Positions 36,371 through 45,969 of a stretch of DNA of 64,000 nt are shown here, one piece after another. The stretch's first letter is position 1, and every line of letters starts with the position of its first letter. The position numbers and the translations under genes were made by a program. Under the pieces are notes generated by a model. It saw only the letters and a program-made list of their open reading frames with translations, was not told the origin of the DNA and did not search any database. This DNA comes from Nematocida parisii ERTm1 (taxonomy: Eukaryota > Microsporidia), in the NCBI RefSeq assembly GCF_000250985.1, contig NW_013524647.1, forward strand, positions 124,001 to 188,000. The letters run 5' to 3'.

Positions 36371-37399
36371 ATGGCGGACAGAGCAGAGGAAATAGACCAA
36401 TTTATAAATAGAATGTATGGCGTGGAGAGGGAACAGCCAATTGAGAATCTAATACATTCGCTGGACACTCTTCCAATTGCTCTCAGCATGCCAATGAGAA
36501 GCATGGATATTCTCTATGAGGTAAAGAAGAAGATGTATGACTACAGAAAAGTGCGGGTGAGTAAAAAGATAATGAAAAAATTAGTTGAGGTAATAATAAG
36601 CGCAGCAAAGACCAACAAAGTTGACATGTGTGAGCTAGAAAACACCTTCAAAGAATCACCGAGGTACGATCTAGATACAAGCAATACAATAATACTTCCA
36701 GAGGCCCCGGATGAGACGCAGTATGAGTTTAAAAGTATTTTAGAGGATGTGGAAGAGGGTGCCAACCACCTAGCAGAAAAAACACAGAACTCGCTTGAGC
36801 TAAATATCGGATTGACTGACAAATTCATTATTAACAGAAAAAATGAGAGACAGAAAAGGTTAGATGAATTTAAAGAGATAAAGGATTCCAGAAATACCAA
36901 CATTCTTCCTAGAAAAGATTCACTATACAATTGGAATATTAGGAGTACAAAGCCCAATAGAACAAATGACAAATGCCATGAGATTCTGTCTCGGATAAAT
37001 GACATAATAGAAAAAAGCGAGAACCCAAATACAACCAATGCGAATGAAACAGTTGAATTTACAACAGACAGGGTTAAAAAATTAGAAAGTTATGAATCGC
37101 ATTTTAACCAGAAAATGCTGACCCTTTTAAGTGAGCTTTCTGAAAAACTTGCAAAACCAGAAAATGCACATTATTCTGCGCCAAGTGAGGGATCAGAAAA
37201 CGCATATAAAGAAAAAATACGAGAATTTGAATCTGATAATAAAGATACAAATGTGTTGAAAGAGTCCCTGCCTGTAAGTATAAAAGAGCCGCAATACTCT
37301 GGCAATTTAGTAAAATATGCAGGAGTAGGCATGGCAGCAGGAATATGCATGGGTGCCTTTATTATGTTCAAGGCATGTGGTAACTATATGCCATACTAA
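36371..37399 (+). CDS. Tail-anchored helical protein, unknown
   Basis: A 342-residue protein starting MADRAEEIDQFINRMYG. The frame extends 46 codons upstream from a TTG, but that part reads like AT-rich leader, so the ATG was chosen. The N-terminal half is helical (DILYEVKKKMYDYRKVRVSKK) and the middle is charged and Asn-rich. The C-terminus has one moderately hydrophobic helix (about 318-335, YAGVGMAAGICMGAFIMF), consistent with a tail anchor. No SNARE signature was found. It lies 212 bp after another tail-anchored gene on the same strand; sequence similarity between the two is not evident. Confidence 0.68.
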   Translation: MADRAEEIDQFINRMYGVEREQPIENLIHSLDTLPIALSMPMRSMDILYEVKKKMYDYRKVRVSKKIMKKLVEVIISAAKTNKVDMCELENTFKESPRYDLDTSNTIILPEAPDETQYEFKSILEDVEEGANHLAEKTQNSLELNIGLTDKFIINRKNERQKRLDEFKEIKDSRNTNILPRKDSLYNWNIRSTKPNRTNDKCHEILSRINDIIEKSENPNTTNANETVEFTTDRVKKLESYESHFNQKMLTLLSELSEKLAKPENAHYSAPSEGSENAYKEKIREFESDNKDTNVLKESLPVSIKEPQYSGNLVKYAGVGMAAGICMGAFIMFKACGNYMPY

Positions 37400-37538
37400 T
37401 AATATGAAAGTGTACTTTATTTAGACTAAGCAAATATATACAGCCAAAGTAGACATAAGATCTTATATAAACTACATTGTTGTTAAAGTAATAATATAAT
37501 AGAATATTATAAAGGTGTTTATAGATTATTTTTATTCT

Positions 37539-39194
37539 TTATTTTTGAATAGAGTACTGTTTGTCTCGAATCTTTCCCAGTGCGTATTCTAAGTGCTGCT
37601 GTCCAATAATTGGATCTTGGTCTAAGGGGGTTTCCTGGAGACATATGTTACCTGCCTCTCTTATAAGAAGGTCTACCTCTGCTCCAGTAAGGCCCTCTAG
37701 ATAGAGGGATTCGAGGTTAATAGTACTATCAACTGCTAGCTTAGAAAGCTTCTTTCCAAGTATTTCTATGAGCTCAGTAGGCGATGGCGGCAATACTTCA
37801 ATTATATTGTCAAATCTGCCTGGCCTGAGGAGTGCTCTGTCTAAAATATCTATTCTATTGGTTGCACCAAGGACGTATACTGCTCCCCTGCCCTCTAATC
37901 CATCCATTTCAATTAGCAGCTGATTCACCAATGTATCGCCATGCTTGCTTGTGCCAGCATCCCTTTTTCTGCATATCGAGTCAATCTCGTCAAAAAATAT
38001 TACACACGGCTGGGATGCCTTTGCTCTTGCAAAAAGCTTTCTAATAGCTCTTTCGCTTTCTCCATAGTACATACTTATTAATTCGGGTCCTTTAACAGAA
38101 ATAAAGTTACAGTGAGTTTTGTTGGATATAGCTCGTGCCAGCATTGTTTTTCCTGTTCCAGGAGGCCCATGCAAAAGAACACCGGCCGGTCTTTTTATTC
38201 CAACTTTTAGGAACCTTTCTGGGTATAGAGAAGGCTGTACAATTGCCATTTCTAAAATCTTCTTTATATGCTCCATAGCCCCTACGTCTTCTAGGGAAAT
38301 TTCTGATGCTGTTGTGAATCCTTCTTTCTTTGCAACCGGCTGCACTCTTGATAGCGCTAGAGATACATCATTCTGCGTAATCATTAATGAACATTCTGAT
38401 TCGGTGCTTTTCACTGCAGTGATGTTTTCTTTTTCTCTTACAAATCGCTTAACTGCTGAATGCCCTGCTTCAGTAACTAGTAATTTAATGTCCGCGCCGA
38501 CATACCCTGGTGTGGCTTTTGTAATCATCTGATAGTTTAGGCTTTCATGTGAGGTGCCTGAAAAGAGCTTTTGTATTATTTGCAGTCTCTCATACTCTGT
38601 TGGCACCATCAGCTTTATCTCTCGCTCAAGCCTTCCAGATCTTCGAAGAAGTGGATCTACATCGTCAATTGTAGTGGCTGTGGCCAAAACGAGTATTTTC
38701 TTTGGAAGGTTACTTATAAACTCAACCACCCGAAGAACCACCCGCTTGTCTGATTCATTCTCTAGGCCTTCTCTTTTCATACAGAACCTATCTATGTCAT
38801 CTATTAGTATAATAGCAGGAGAAAATGAAACTGCTTTTTCTAATATGGCAGATGCATTGTCCTCTGTTGAGCCACTCTTTGAAATAAAGTCGCTTCTTGT
38901 AATCGAAAGTATTGGAAGCCCAGCCTCTTTTGCCGCTGCATTTGCAAATACAGTTTTCCCGCACCCGCATGGCCCACTGATTAGGATGCCACTGGCAGGC
39001 TCTACCCCTATGCGCTCATAGCACTTATAGTATTCTAGCGGCATCTTTAATGCCTCCATTATTTCTTTCTTTTGCAAATCAATCCCGGCAAGCTTCTCAA
39101 AGGAAAAGGCGTTCTGTGCGACCATCTTCTCTCTTTCATCGCTTACTCTAGTTGACAGATAGTTTTCCCGTATACGTTTATTATAACTGGACAT
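37539..39194 (-). CDS. RIX7: Tandem AAA-ATPase RIX7/NVL, ribosome biogenesis
   Basis: A 551-residue AAA protein with two ATPase modules. It removes assembly factors from pre-60S ribosomes. D1 (about 40-270) has Walker A GPCGCGKT and a Walker B ending IDDID, where Asp replaces the usual catalytic Glu. D2 (about 290-540) has HGPPGTGKT, FFDEID and ATNRIDILDRALLRPGRFD. The D2 entry EMAIVQPSLYPERFLKVGI closely follows the Rix7 pattern, which separates it from Cdc48 and Afg2. The N-terminal domain of yeast Rix7 is almost absent. The start at 39194 was chosen; an upstream extension in frame overlaps the neighbouring gene. Confidence 0.88.
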   Translation of the reverse strand: MSSYNKRIRENYLSTRVSDEREKMVAQNAFSFEKLAGIDLQKKEIMEALKMPLEYYKCYERIGVEPASGILISGPCGCGKTVFANAAAKEAGLPILSITRSDFISKSGSTEDNASAILEKAVSFSPAIILIDDIDRFCMKREGLENESDKRVVLRVVEFISNLPKKILVLATATTIDDVDPLLRRSGRLEREIKLMVPTEYERLQIIQKLFSGTSHESLNYQMITKATPGYVGADIKLLVTEAGHSAVKRFVREKENITAVKSTESECSLMITQNDVSLALSRVQPVAKKEGFTTASEISLEDVGAMEHIKKILEMAIVQPSLYPERFLKVGIKRPAGVLLHGPPGTGKTMLARAISNKTHCNFISVKGPELISMYYGESERAIRKLFARAKASQPCVIFFDEIDSICRKRDAGTSKHGDTLVNQLLIEMDGLEGRGAVYVLGATNRIDILDRALLRPGRFDNIIEVLPPSPTELIEILGKKLSKLAVDSTINLESLYLEGLTGAEVDLLIREAGNICLQETPLDQDPIIGQQHLEYALGKIRDKQYSIQK

Positions 39195-39241
39195 ACTGAA
39201 AAAATTAGCTAAAATTTTGCATCTTAATGAATGTTTTCTAT

Positions 39242-39688
39242 TCATAGGCTTTGTTTGTTTAAAGTCTTCATCTGGTGGTACCGTATTATGTCTGATGAGT
39301 CTTCCTCTTCTTGTATATCTTGGTCGAGGTATCCTAGTAATATATGAGCAATATATACAGTGTAAACGAAAAAGTACAAATACATCAGACACACCACGCT
39401 TTTAGGTACTTTTTCCAGCGCACTTGACCCAGGGAGAAGTAGAAAGACCGCATTGCTAATAACAAAATAGCCAAATATGGTGCAAATCGAAAAAATTACT
39501 TCAAGTGCAGTTATTGCTTTCTTCATGGAAAAAGACCGGGCTTTTTTGCTATACCAGTTAGTAAACAGATGCAGAGTTATAATAGGAAGAAAAATGATGT
39601 AACTGTTTCCAAAGACAAGTATAAAAATTGCACTGCCAATAGCCAGCAGCCCCCCGCAGGTTTTTCCAGCCAAATCACTTATACACAT
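39242..39688 (-). CDS. Four-span membrane protein, unknown
   Basis: A 148-residue protein with four hydrophobic segments (about 10-27, 28-44, 60-85 and 98-120) and a charged cytosolic-type C-terminus (DQDIQEEEDSSDIIRY). It sits 47 bp upstream of RIX7 on the same strand. No family was recognised; the compact four-helix shape recalls small ER or Golgi membrane proteins. Confidence 0.65.
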   Translation of the reverse strand: MCISDLAGKTCGGLLAIGSAIFILVFGNSYIIFLPIITLHLFTNWYSKKARSFSMKKAITALEVIFSICTIFGYFVISNAVFLLLPGSSALEKVPKSVVCLMYLYFFVYTVYIAHILLGYLDQDIQEEEDSSDIIRYHQMKTLNKQSL

Positions 39689-40265
39689 ATAAAGAAAAAT
39701 AAAAATCGAAAGAAATACTCTTTACTGGCAACTGTGATATAAAAGAAACTGCTGCGCCTATCTAGCATATCCGTGATATCTTTACTACTATACTGTCTGC
39801 CATGCATGTGCGCACTGATTTAACATACCTTTATACTATTAATTAAAGCGAAAAAAGTATCCCGCCATCAAATGAAGCCCTTTTACTGTCTGTAAATACT
39901 ATATATTTGCTTAAACATACTACATGGCCCCGTGCTGCTTTACTTAGAGCGTAATAGCACTATACAAAATCATTTATTACAAGAAATTAGTTAATGCAAT
40001 AGCTGATGGAACTTAAGACTTTTGCGTTATATGTCTGGGCCAATTAAGCAAAGATAATTCATTTCAACGGGCTTTAAACTGTAAATGGATAAGTACTTGA
40101 TAGATTTTTATTTTATCATTTAATTTGGAGCCATACATGAATAAATTAGCTGTATTTTCAAAAATTATATAGTCGTAAGTGATGTCCTGTACGGTAGGGC
40201 AAGTGTCTGGGCAAGCATTATAAAAATTTTATAATTAATTATGCGGAAAATATTCAGTTTTTTTA
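39689..40265. other. AT-rich divergent spacer
   Basis: About 580 bp between a minus-strand membrane protein and RRP9. No frame or recognisable RNA. T-rich sequence precedes the RRP9 start. Confidence 0.45.
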
Positions 40266-41225
40266 ATGTCAGCAAAGCCAACCGCATTGACACATACGCT
40301 AATTTCTAAGCTAAAGTCGCCGCCAACCGCCATGACTATACAAAACAGCGAAATAACCATTGCACAGAAGTCCGGCGAAATAGTTACAGTCTCTTCAGAA
40401 GCAAAAGAAAGAAAAGTTCTAGTAAAGGATAAAAACACAACAACAGCCATTTGTGCTGTAGATGGCATTCTACTGGTGGGTGCTCGTACGGGAGAAATTA
40501 AATCTCTCTGTGATAAAAAGTATAAAAGAATCTCAAAAAGGCATAGGGGACAGATTATATCAATACACGCGATAAAAACAGAGAATAATGAGACAGAAAT
40601 TATTACTACCTCGGCAGACCATAGAGTGTTTTTGTGGAAGCTAGATATTAATGAGTCAAAGGGGTCTAAAACTGTTCATCTTCTTTTTATGAAAGCGCTG
40701 TATGGACCAAACACCCCAATTAAGTCCACATCTATGTCTCCAGACAAAAAGCTTCTTCTGTGCACAGCAGAGCTAACAGAGACTGTGCGAATATTTAAAC
40801 TGGAAAAAGACACACAGCTTTTGTTTAATCTTAAAGACGGCCATGCGCTATATGGTGCGTTTGTAACAAACGAGCAATTTATAGTTATGTCAAATCGAAG
40901 CACTCTCCATCTATATAATATAAATAAGACAGATCCTGTTAAGAGTCTGCACATACCAACAGAGGATGAAGCATCTGCTGAAGTCTCTTCATTAAAGCTT
41001 ATTTCTCCAGGGACCGCGGCAATCGGCTTCTCGAATGGACAGATAATTATTGTCTCAATTGCAGAAACCGCAGAAATTTTAAGCTATTGCCAAATAGATG
41101 GCATTCCAAATGACTTTATGCAAAAAGAATCGACTTTGTACGTGGCTGCAGGAAAAGAGGAGAGTCATTCTCGTTTCTTTGTTAACAAATCCTTTTTAAA
41201 CGGTTTTGTTGCTATTCCAATGTAA
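40266..41225 (+). CDS. RRP9: Probable U3 snoRNP WD-repeat protein RRP9/U3-55K
   Basis: A 319-residue WD40 protein. Repeats are visible as HRGQIISIHAIKTENNETEIITTSADHRVFLWKLDI, plus STSMSPDKKLLLCTAE and ISPGTAAIGFSNGQIIIVS. The C-terminus (TLYVAAGKEESHSRFFVNKS, then FVAIPM) follows the Rrp9 ending in which a glycine/glutamate-containing strand leads to a final hydrophobic pair. RRP9 binds the box B/C motif of U3 RNA in the SSU processome. It lacks the long N-terminal tail of yeast Rrp9 (573 residues). The family call as a WD40 protein is firm; the RRP9 assignment is moderate. The neighbours eL18 and BMS1 are also ribosome genes. Confidence 0.6.
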   Translation: MSAKPTALTHTLISKLKSPPTAMTIQNSEITIAQKSGEIVTVSSEAKERKVLVKDKNTTTAICAVDGILLVGARTGEIKSLCDKKYKRISKRHRGQIISIHAIKTENNETEIITTSADHRVFLWKLDINESKGSKTVHLLFMKALYGPNTPIKSTSMSPDKKLLLCTAELTETVRIFKLEKDTQLLFNLKDGHALYGAFVTNEQFIVMSNRSTLHLYNINKTDPVKSLHIPTEDEASAEVSSLKLISPGTAAIGFSNGQIIIVSIAETAEILSYCQIDGIPNDFMQKESTLYVAAGKEESHSRFFVNKSFLNGFVAIPM

Positions 41226-41265
41226 TTTTTAGTTTTATTTTTCTTTTAATTTTACCCCTAGTAGT

Positions 41266-41793
41266 ATGTTAGGAAGACCAACTAAAGTAAGAGGAGGCAG
41301 AAAAACCCCAAAAACACAGAATGCTGAAATAAACAATCTATTTGAGCTTTTCTCATCTGTAGCAAGAAGAACCACTCACCCAGAGTACCAGAAGATCGCA
41401 AAGTACATCAAGAAGCCAATTACTCAGAGATCTGTTCTTACACTTAAAAATTTAGTGAAGTACACCGCTCCATGCCAAGAAAAGTTAGCTGTTGTAGTAA
41501 CAAAGATTGTGGCAGATGACAGCATAGTTGAGATCCCACACCCAATCAGAGTAGCTTGCTTAAGTATATCCCAGAAAGCAAGAGAAAAGATAGAGAAATA
41601 CGGTGGTCAGATTTTCAAGCTTGATGAGATATTTAAAGTTGCTCCAACTCCAGAGCAGATGGTCATTTTCCAGGCTCCAGTGAAGAATAGAAAGCAGTGC
41701 CAGTACTTCGGATCTGCCAGTGACAGAAAGAACCCAGCAAGACCAAAAGTGCTCAGCAAAGGATCAGAAAAGAGAAAGAGAAAACACGAATAA
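41266..41793 (+). CDS. RPL18: 60S ribosomal protein eL18
   Basis: A 175-residue large-subunit protein. The family pattern is seen in LAVVVTKIVADDSIVEIP, IRVACLSISQKAREKIEKYGG and QIFKLDEIFKVAP. The C-terminus is basic with a late QYFGSASDRKNPARP. Length is close to the eukaryotic norm (about 186). It is a continuous frame without an intron. It lies 40 bp after RRP9 and 24 bp before the RFC gene, a tight same-strand cluster. Confidence 0.92.
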   Translation: MLGRPTKVRGGRKTPKTQNAEINNLFELFSSVARRTTHPEYQKIAKYIKKPITQRSVLTLKNLVKYTAPCQEKLAVVVTKIVADDSIVEIPHPIRVACLSISQKAREKIEKYGGQIFKLDEIFKVAPTPEQMVIFQAPVKNRKQCQYFGSASDRKNPARPKVLSKGSEKRKRKHE

Positions 41794-41817
41794 TAAAGCG
41801 AATTGAAATAAAATTTT

Positions 41818-42801
41818 ATGCAACGTGACATTACATGGACAGAGAAGTACAGGCCCACAGAATTGGACAGTATGGCTCTACCCTCTGAAATTAGAGACTT
41901 TTTTTCTTCTTTGCTTTCAGGAAGCTATGCGCTTCCTAATATTATACTGCATGGCCCGCCGGGAAGTGGGAAGACTTCGCTTGCGCTTATTCTGGCTAGC
42001 AAGCTTACCAGAAAAGAGAATGTTTTGGAGTTAAATGCATCAAGCGACAGAGAGATTTCTGCAATCAGAGGAAAGATAAAGACATTTGCTGCATCCAAGG
42101 CGCATTCTGGAGAAATAAAGATAATAATTATGGATGAGTGCGATTATCTTACTGCTGATGCCCAGCACTGTCTTAGAAGAATTATTGAAGACACCCACAG
42201 AAATACCCGATTTATATTTATAACTAACTATATTAACAGAGTTATAGACCCAATTAAAAGCAGACTTGTTCCGCTCTATATTCCATCAACTGGAGAGCGC
42301 CAGAGTCTTGAAGTGCTAAAGAGAATAACAAAAAAAGAAGGAATAGACATCACAGAATGTAGTCTGCTATACATTCTAACTCTAGCAGAGGGCGACCTGC
42401 GAAAAGCAATAGTTCTACTGCAAACGGTGGGATCCTGCACACTTGAAAAAAGCAGTCAACTGGATACAGATGCCCAGCACAGAGCAATTATAGATGAAAT
42501 AGCAGGAGTCATCCCAAAAGAGCTGATTCAACAGATATTAACTGCCAGTACAGTTGAGAATGTGCTTTCAATCTCTAAAGACATTGCCTTGATGGGATAT
42601 TCTGCCATAAGTGTAGTGCATGCACTTTCTAGCTATATTCTAACTCTGAATGAAATTACTCCTCAGCTAAAGGATTTATTGATTACACTTGGCAGCTGTG
42701 AAAGTGATATGCTGTGTGGTGGAAGCGATTTTATCTATTTATCCCGTGTGGTATCAAGTGTAGCAGAGATTTTAAATTCTAGCAAGACACAAGCAAAATA
42801 A
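41818..42801 (+). CDS. Replication factor C small subunit
   Basis: A 327-residue AAA+ clamp-loader subunit, which helps load PCNA onto primed DNA. Motifs: WTEKYRPTELDSM at the N-terminus, Walker A HGPPGSGKTS, box LNASSDREI and the adenine/sensor region TRFIFITNYINRVIDPIKSR. The Walker B box reads DECDYLT rather than the usual DEADSMT, and the arginine-finger SRC motif reads SRL. NYINRVIDPIKSR fits yeast Rfc2 best, but Rfc4 cannot be excluded. It starts 24 bp after the eL18 stop. Confidence 0.9.
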   Translation: MQRDITWTEKYRPTELDSMALPSEIRDFFSSLLSGSYALPNIILHGPPGSGKTSLALILASKLTRKENVLELNASSDREISAIRGKIKTFAASKAHSGEIKIIIMDECDYLTADAQHCLRRIIEDTHRNTRFIFITNYINRVIDPIKSRLVPLYIPSTGERQSLEVLKRITKKEGIDITECSLLYILTLAEGDLRKAIVLLQTVGSCTLEKSSQLDTDAQHRAIIDEIAGVIPKELIQQILTASTVENVLSISKDIALMGYSAISVVHALSSYILTLNEITPQLKDLLITLGSCESDMLCGGSDFIYLSRVVSSVAEILNSSKTQAK

Positions 42802-43757
42802 GTGTCTTACTAGTTTTACTGTTATATTACGGATGCAACTTATTAATAATTGCGATTGCTCTTTCTTGTCTTTTTATGGCATTAGAAACATAAAATTGTC
42901 TCTGTCTCATATGATAAAGCACTATTATCTTCTGTGAAAAGAGATCCATAGAAATGAAATTCTAATAATAAATAAAGATGTTGACTAATTTATATTTATA
43001 TTTTTAGTTTTTAATACTGGATTTATAAGAAAAAGTTCTTGCTAAACAGCATGGGTGAATATCTTATTTATTGAATAGTCTATAAGTCAATTTATATAAT
43101 TTGTGTTTTATCAAAAGATAATAATTTGATTTGTATATTTTTGCTTTTGTTGCGAATCTAATAATCAAAAGATTCTTTATCTTCTATAAGGTTAGTCTAA
43201 TTCATACATACAAATCTTAAGATATATTGTGTTGTGCATTTGCTATCATAAATAATAAGAGTTTTTACTCTTATATAGTTTCTGGAATTTAATAAATAAC
43301 AAGTGTATGTCTATGCCGTCAACAAAAAAACAGCTTAAATGTTTAATTTGGGATATAGTATACCTCTGTTGTGATATAATAGACTTCTGCTGTTATATAA
43401 TAATCGATTTTTATACGTATTAGTTTATTTCTTGTATATTCCTATTCCTATTTGTTTTTGGTTTATTGGTTCGTTGTTACATCCAATTAATTACACTTCT
43501 AAATATTTAATTATTATCCCTTTTATTTAAACAAATATGTCCACTTGTTAACAAAAAGTATACAAGTTTATTTTAAAGAAAATGATAATTAAGACAGCAT
43601 GCCAAATAAAAATACAAACAAGATAAGCACGCAAATAAAATGGCTAGAAAGCACATAAATAGCTAGAAGGACCAGCTAACAATGACATCTTACTGTTGCT
43701 TTAAATTTATTCTGCATGAGAATCCTATGTACTTTTATTTTTTTTCTAGTGGAAAGT
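42802..43757. other. Long AT-rich spacer
   Basis: About 950 bp. One perfect hairpin, ATAAGAGT-TTTT-ACTCTTAT, lies at 43255-43274. There are several T-rich runs. No gene or RNA was recognised. A T-rich tract (43730-43749) lies just before the next start codon. Confidence 0.5.
43255..43274. repeat. Perfect 8-bp hairpin
   Basis: ATAAGAGT and its exact inverted copy around a TTTT loop, in an AT-rich spacer. It is too far (about 450 bp) from the RFC stop to be a simple 3' signal. May be chance. Confidence 0.3.
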
Positions 43758-44147
43758 ATGGAGCCATTCATAGAAGAGTTCAAGAGGCTTCAAAGAGTTA
43801 TTTATAAATCCACAAATTCGTATGGAAGCACTCTCTATTATAGAAATGTAGTGCATGTAAGCAGGCTAATTAAAAAGTATTTAAAATCAGATAGTACAAA
43901 AAAAACAAAAGAGCTTCTAGTGGGTGAAATACAAGATAAGTGTCAGACTGCATATGTATCGCTAAGCAGTAATATAGCACTGGGTCACAATTTAGGGCTA
44001 TCTATAGGTCTCATGGCAATAATTGCAAAGCTGTATAGCCAGAGCAAAAGGCTTAACTCACAAAGTATTTCTAACTGTAATTCTTATGTCATTCAGCCAA
44101 TAGACAGCAGCACAGAAGAAGATGTAATAAGTGATATATTCAAATAA
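43758..44147 (+). CDS. Possible RNase MRP subunit RMP1-like protein
   Basis: A 129-residue helical protein. The pattern of a histidine/arginine-rich helix (YYRNVVHVSRLIKKYLK) followed by a hydrophobic helix (AYVSLSSNIALGHNLGLSIGLMAIIAKLY) resembles the core of RMP1, the RNase MRP-specific subunit whose C-terminal half carries an AFxxL...GLxLLxxLARxx signature. An ATG 14 codons upstream (43716) would add a short hydrophobic start (ILCTFIFFLV) that could be a signal peptide. I prefer the internal ATG because the intervening DNA is the T-rich leader seen before other genes. The assignment is tentative. Confidence 0.45.
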   Translation: MEPFIEEFKRLQRVIYKSTNSYGSTLYYRNVVHVSRLIKKYLKSDSTKKTKELLVGEIQDKCQTAYVSLSSNIALGHNLGLSIGLMAIIAKLYSQSKRLNSQSISNCNSYVIQPIDSSTEEDVISDIFK

Positions 44148-44440
44148 AAGATAGAAAAACAAATATATTTATAAATAAGCCAGCACAACACCAAACTAAT
44201 AGGAATACTACAGTCAGGCTATACAAATTTCTATCTAAAAAATCCTTTTAATAATGATTTGCTACTTAACAAAATCACTATGCATTGTTGCTTAATAATA
44301 CATAGAGAAATTCATAATTGCATATATAGAGCTAGAAAATAATTTTAAATAAAATCTTATTTAAGTTATAGTAGAATTAATGTTTATTTTAAATATTCTT
44401 TAATAATCATTTATACTAAAAATATGTATAAATTAAATAT
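44148..44440. other. AT-rich convergent spacer
   Basis: About 290 bp between two convergent genes; very AT-rich, nothing recognised. Confidence 0.4.
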
Positions 44441-45193
44441 TTAATTATAGCTAAATGGACTACTAAAAGATAATTTTCTTGGTTCTACCTGACTGAAAGA
44501 TTCTCCTAGAGCAGATGTTTGTGAGTAATCAGAAACACGATTTTGAGAGAATTTTTCGCCAAGTACACCAGTTTCAGCGAATCTTAAGCCACCTTTATTT
44601 GTAGTGTCAACGTAGATTTTATTACTATCTTCACTTATATTTTGCATATAGGAGGTGTATGGAGAAGAGGAGTATTTATAATCATCCGATTCTACTCCAA
44701 GAGGCGGTGCACTTGGAATTGTTCTCGTAGGGAGGAGGGTGTATGGAGGAGGAGGGGAATTATAATCATCCGATTTTACACCAAGAGGCGGTGCACTTGG
44801 AATTGTTATATCTTGACTATTCACATGTGAACCTTTTTGATTAGTCACATTGCTGGCCTGGTATTTGGTGGTTGTTGAGGCGAGTTTAGACCCGCTGTAA
44901 TTATCACTAGGCGGTGTTTGTCTAGAGGATTGTTCATTTCGTGCATTTTGTTCATTTCTTTTTGAATGCTCTGATATACCAACTAATACCAATAGTACTA
45001 TTAGAATAGAAACTAAAATTGCAAGAATTACATATGGATTGTTAATATGTAATTCTACAGTCCCCAGTGAAGTGTTTCCCTCTATTATTGTGCTAGAGAT
45101 GGGAGCTGATATAATAGATGGCTGTATGTATGTTGGCTCATACCAAGTTGTTGTTTCATGGTAAAATGGTGATCCCGTTGAATAATAATTCAT
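44441..45193 (-). CDS. Single-pass membrane protein with PSAP and PPxY motifs
   Basis: A 250-residue protein with one membrane helix (about residues 54-73). The first 50 residues are Ser/Thr/Tyr-rich with no signal peptide. A polar tail of about 175 residues follows. The tail holds a duplicated block: IPSAPPLGVKSDDY (131-144) and IPSAPPLGVESDDY (159-172), each followed by a proline/tyrosine patch, the first being PPPPY (147-151). PSAP is a known binding signal for the ESCRT-I protein Tsg101/Vps23, and PPxY for WW domains of Nedd4-type ubiquitin ligases. A second short repeat, VLGEKFSQ and ALGESFSQ, is near 210-235. The family is unknown; a role in membrane sorting is inference from the motifs. 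Confidence 0.75.
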   Translation of the reverse strand: MNYYSTGSPFYHETTTWYEPTYIQPSIISAPISSTIIEGNTSLGTVELHINNPYVILAILVSILIVLLVLVGISEHSKRNEQNARNEQSSRQTPPSDNYSGSKLASTTTKYQASNVTNQKGSHVNSQDITIPSAPPLGVKSDDYNSPPPPYTLLPTRTIPSAPPLGVESDDYKYSSSPYTSYMQNISEDSNKIYVDTTNKGGLRFAETGVLGEKFSQNRVSDYSQTSALGESFSQVEPRKLSFSSPFSYN

Positions 45194-45969
45194 AATGCAA
45201 AATAAATAAATTTTTTTATTTATATTATCGTTATTATCGTAATTTATAAATATATTTGATTTATTTTAGTATAGAAATCTGCCAAATTACAGATCTCATA
45301 GGATATTTGTATACAATATAAAAACTATTTTTTATTCCTCCTTTAATATAATTAATAGCTTGTATTAAGCTGCTATGAGAAAAAATTTGCTTAAAATACT
45401 CCTTTGGAAGGATTGTGCCAATTCCGGATTAAAAATGAAATAATCAATAACCCGAAATAGACAAACAGCTCTATATAAAGAAGGAGTGTGTGTATACAGC
45501 CCAGCCGGGTATACCCCGAACTTCTTTTATTATAACAAACAGTTGCTTATATTCATTATTTCTTAGGCACTTTCAAATATTTGCTTCTTAATAAAGAATG
45601 CTTTCTCATATACAATTTGAAATACATAATAGAATCTTAATGAAAAATAGACTAATTTAATGGCTATTTCGGGTACATACATTAGTTAATATTAGACTAT
45701 TTATATTATAAGAGTAAAAATGAATAGTAAATCAGATAAGAAAAAACAAATGGGCCAATGGAAATAAAATAAATCGGATCCAACTCAGAGTTAGCTATAT
45801 ATATAGACTAAGACAGTATGCCTGCTTTCCTTTATAGATTCAAATTCAGATTAGCGTATATTAATTAAAAGAAAAAGATAAGAACCGATATGTATAACTA
45901 GAAAGTGAATAAGCATCTAATCATTTTATTATTACAGATAAAACGACAGGATGTTTGAATATTTTGTGT
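45194..45969. other. AT-rich spacer with motif, TATA and GC-rich hairpin
   Basis: About 780 bp. Near 45446-45520 an AATAACCCGAA copy is followed by CTATATAAAG (45471-45480) and then a GC-rich hairpin GTATAC...GTATAC (45492-45514). The rest is AT-rich. TTTCGGGTACAT near 45667 is a partial motif match. Confidence 0.5.
45448..45456 (+). promoter_or_regulatory. TAACCCGAA motif copy 5
   Basis: Context CAATAACCCGAAATAGACAA. A TATA-like CTATATAAAG begins about 14 bases downstream, and then a GC-rich hairpin. A similar string, TTACCCAAAATAGACAAA, occurs near 51087. Confidence 0.45.
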
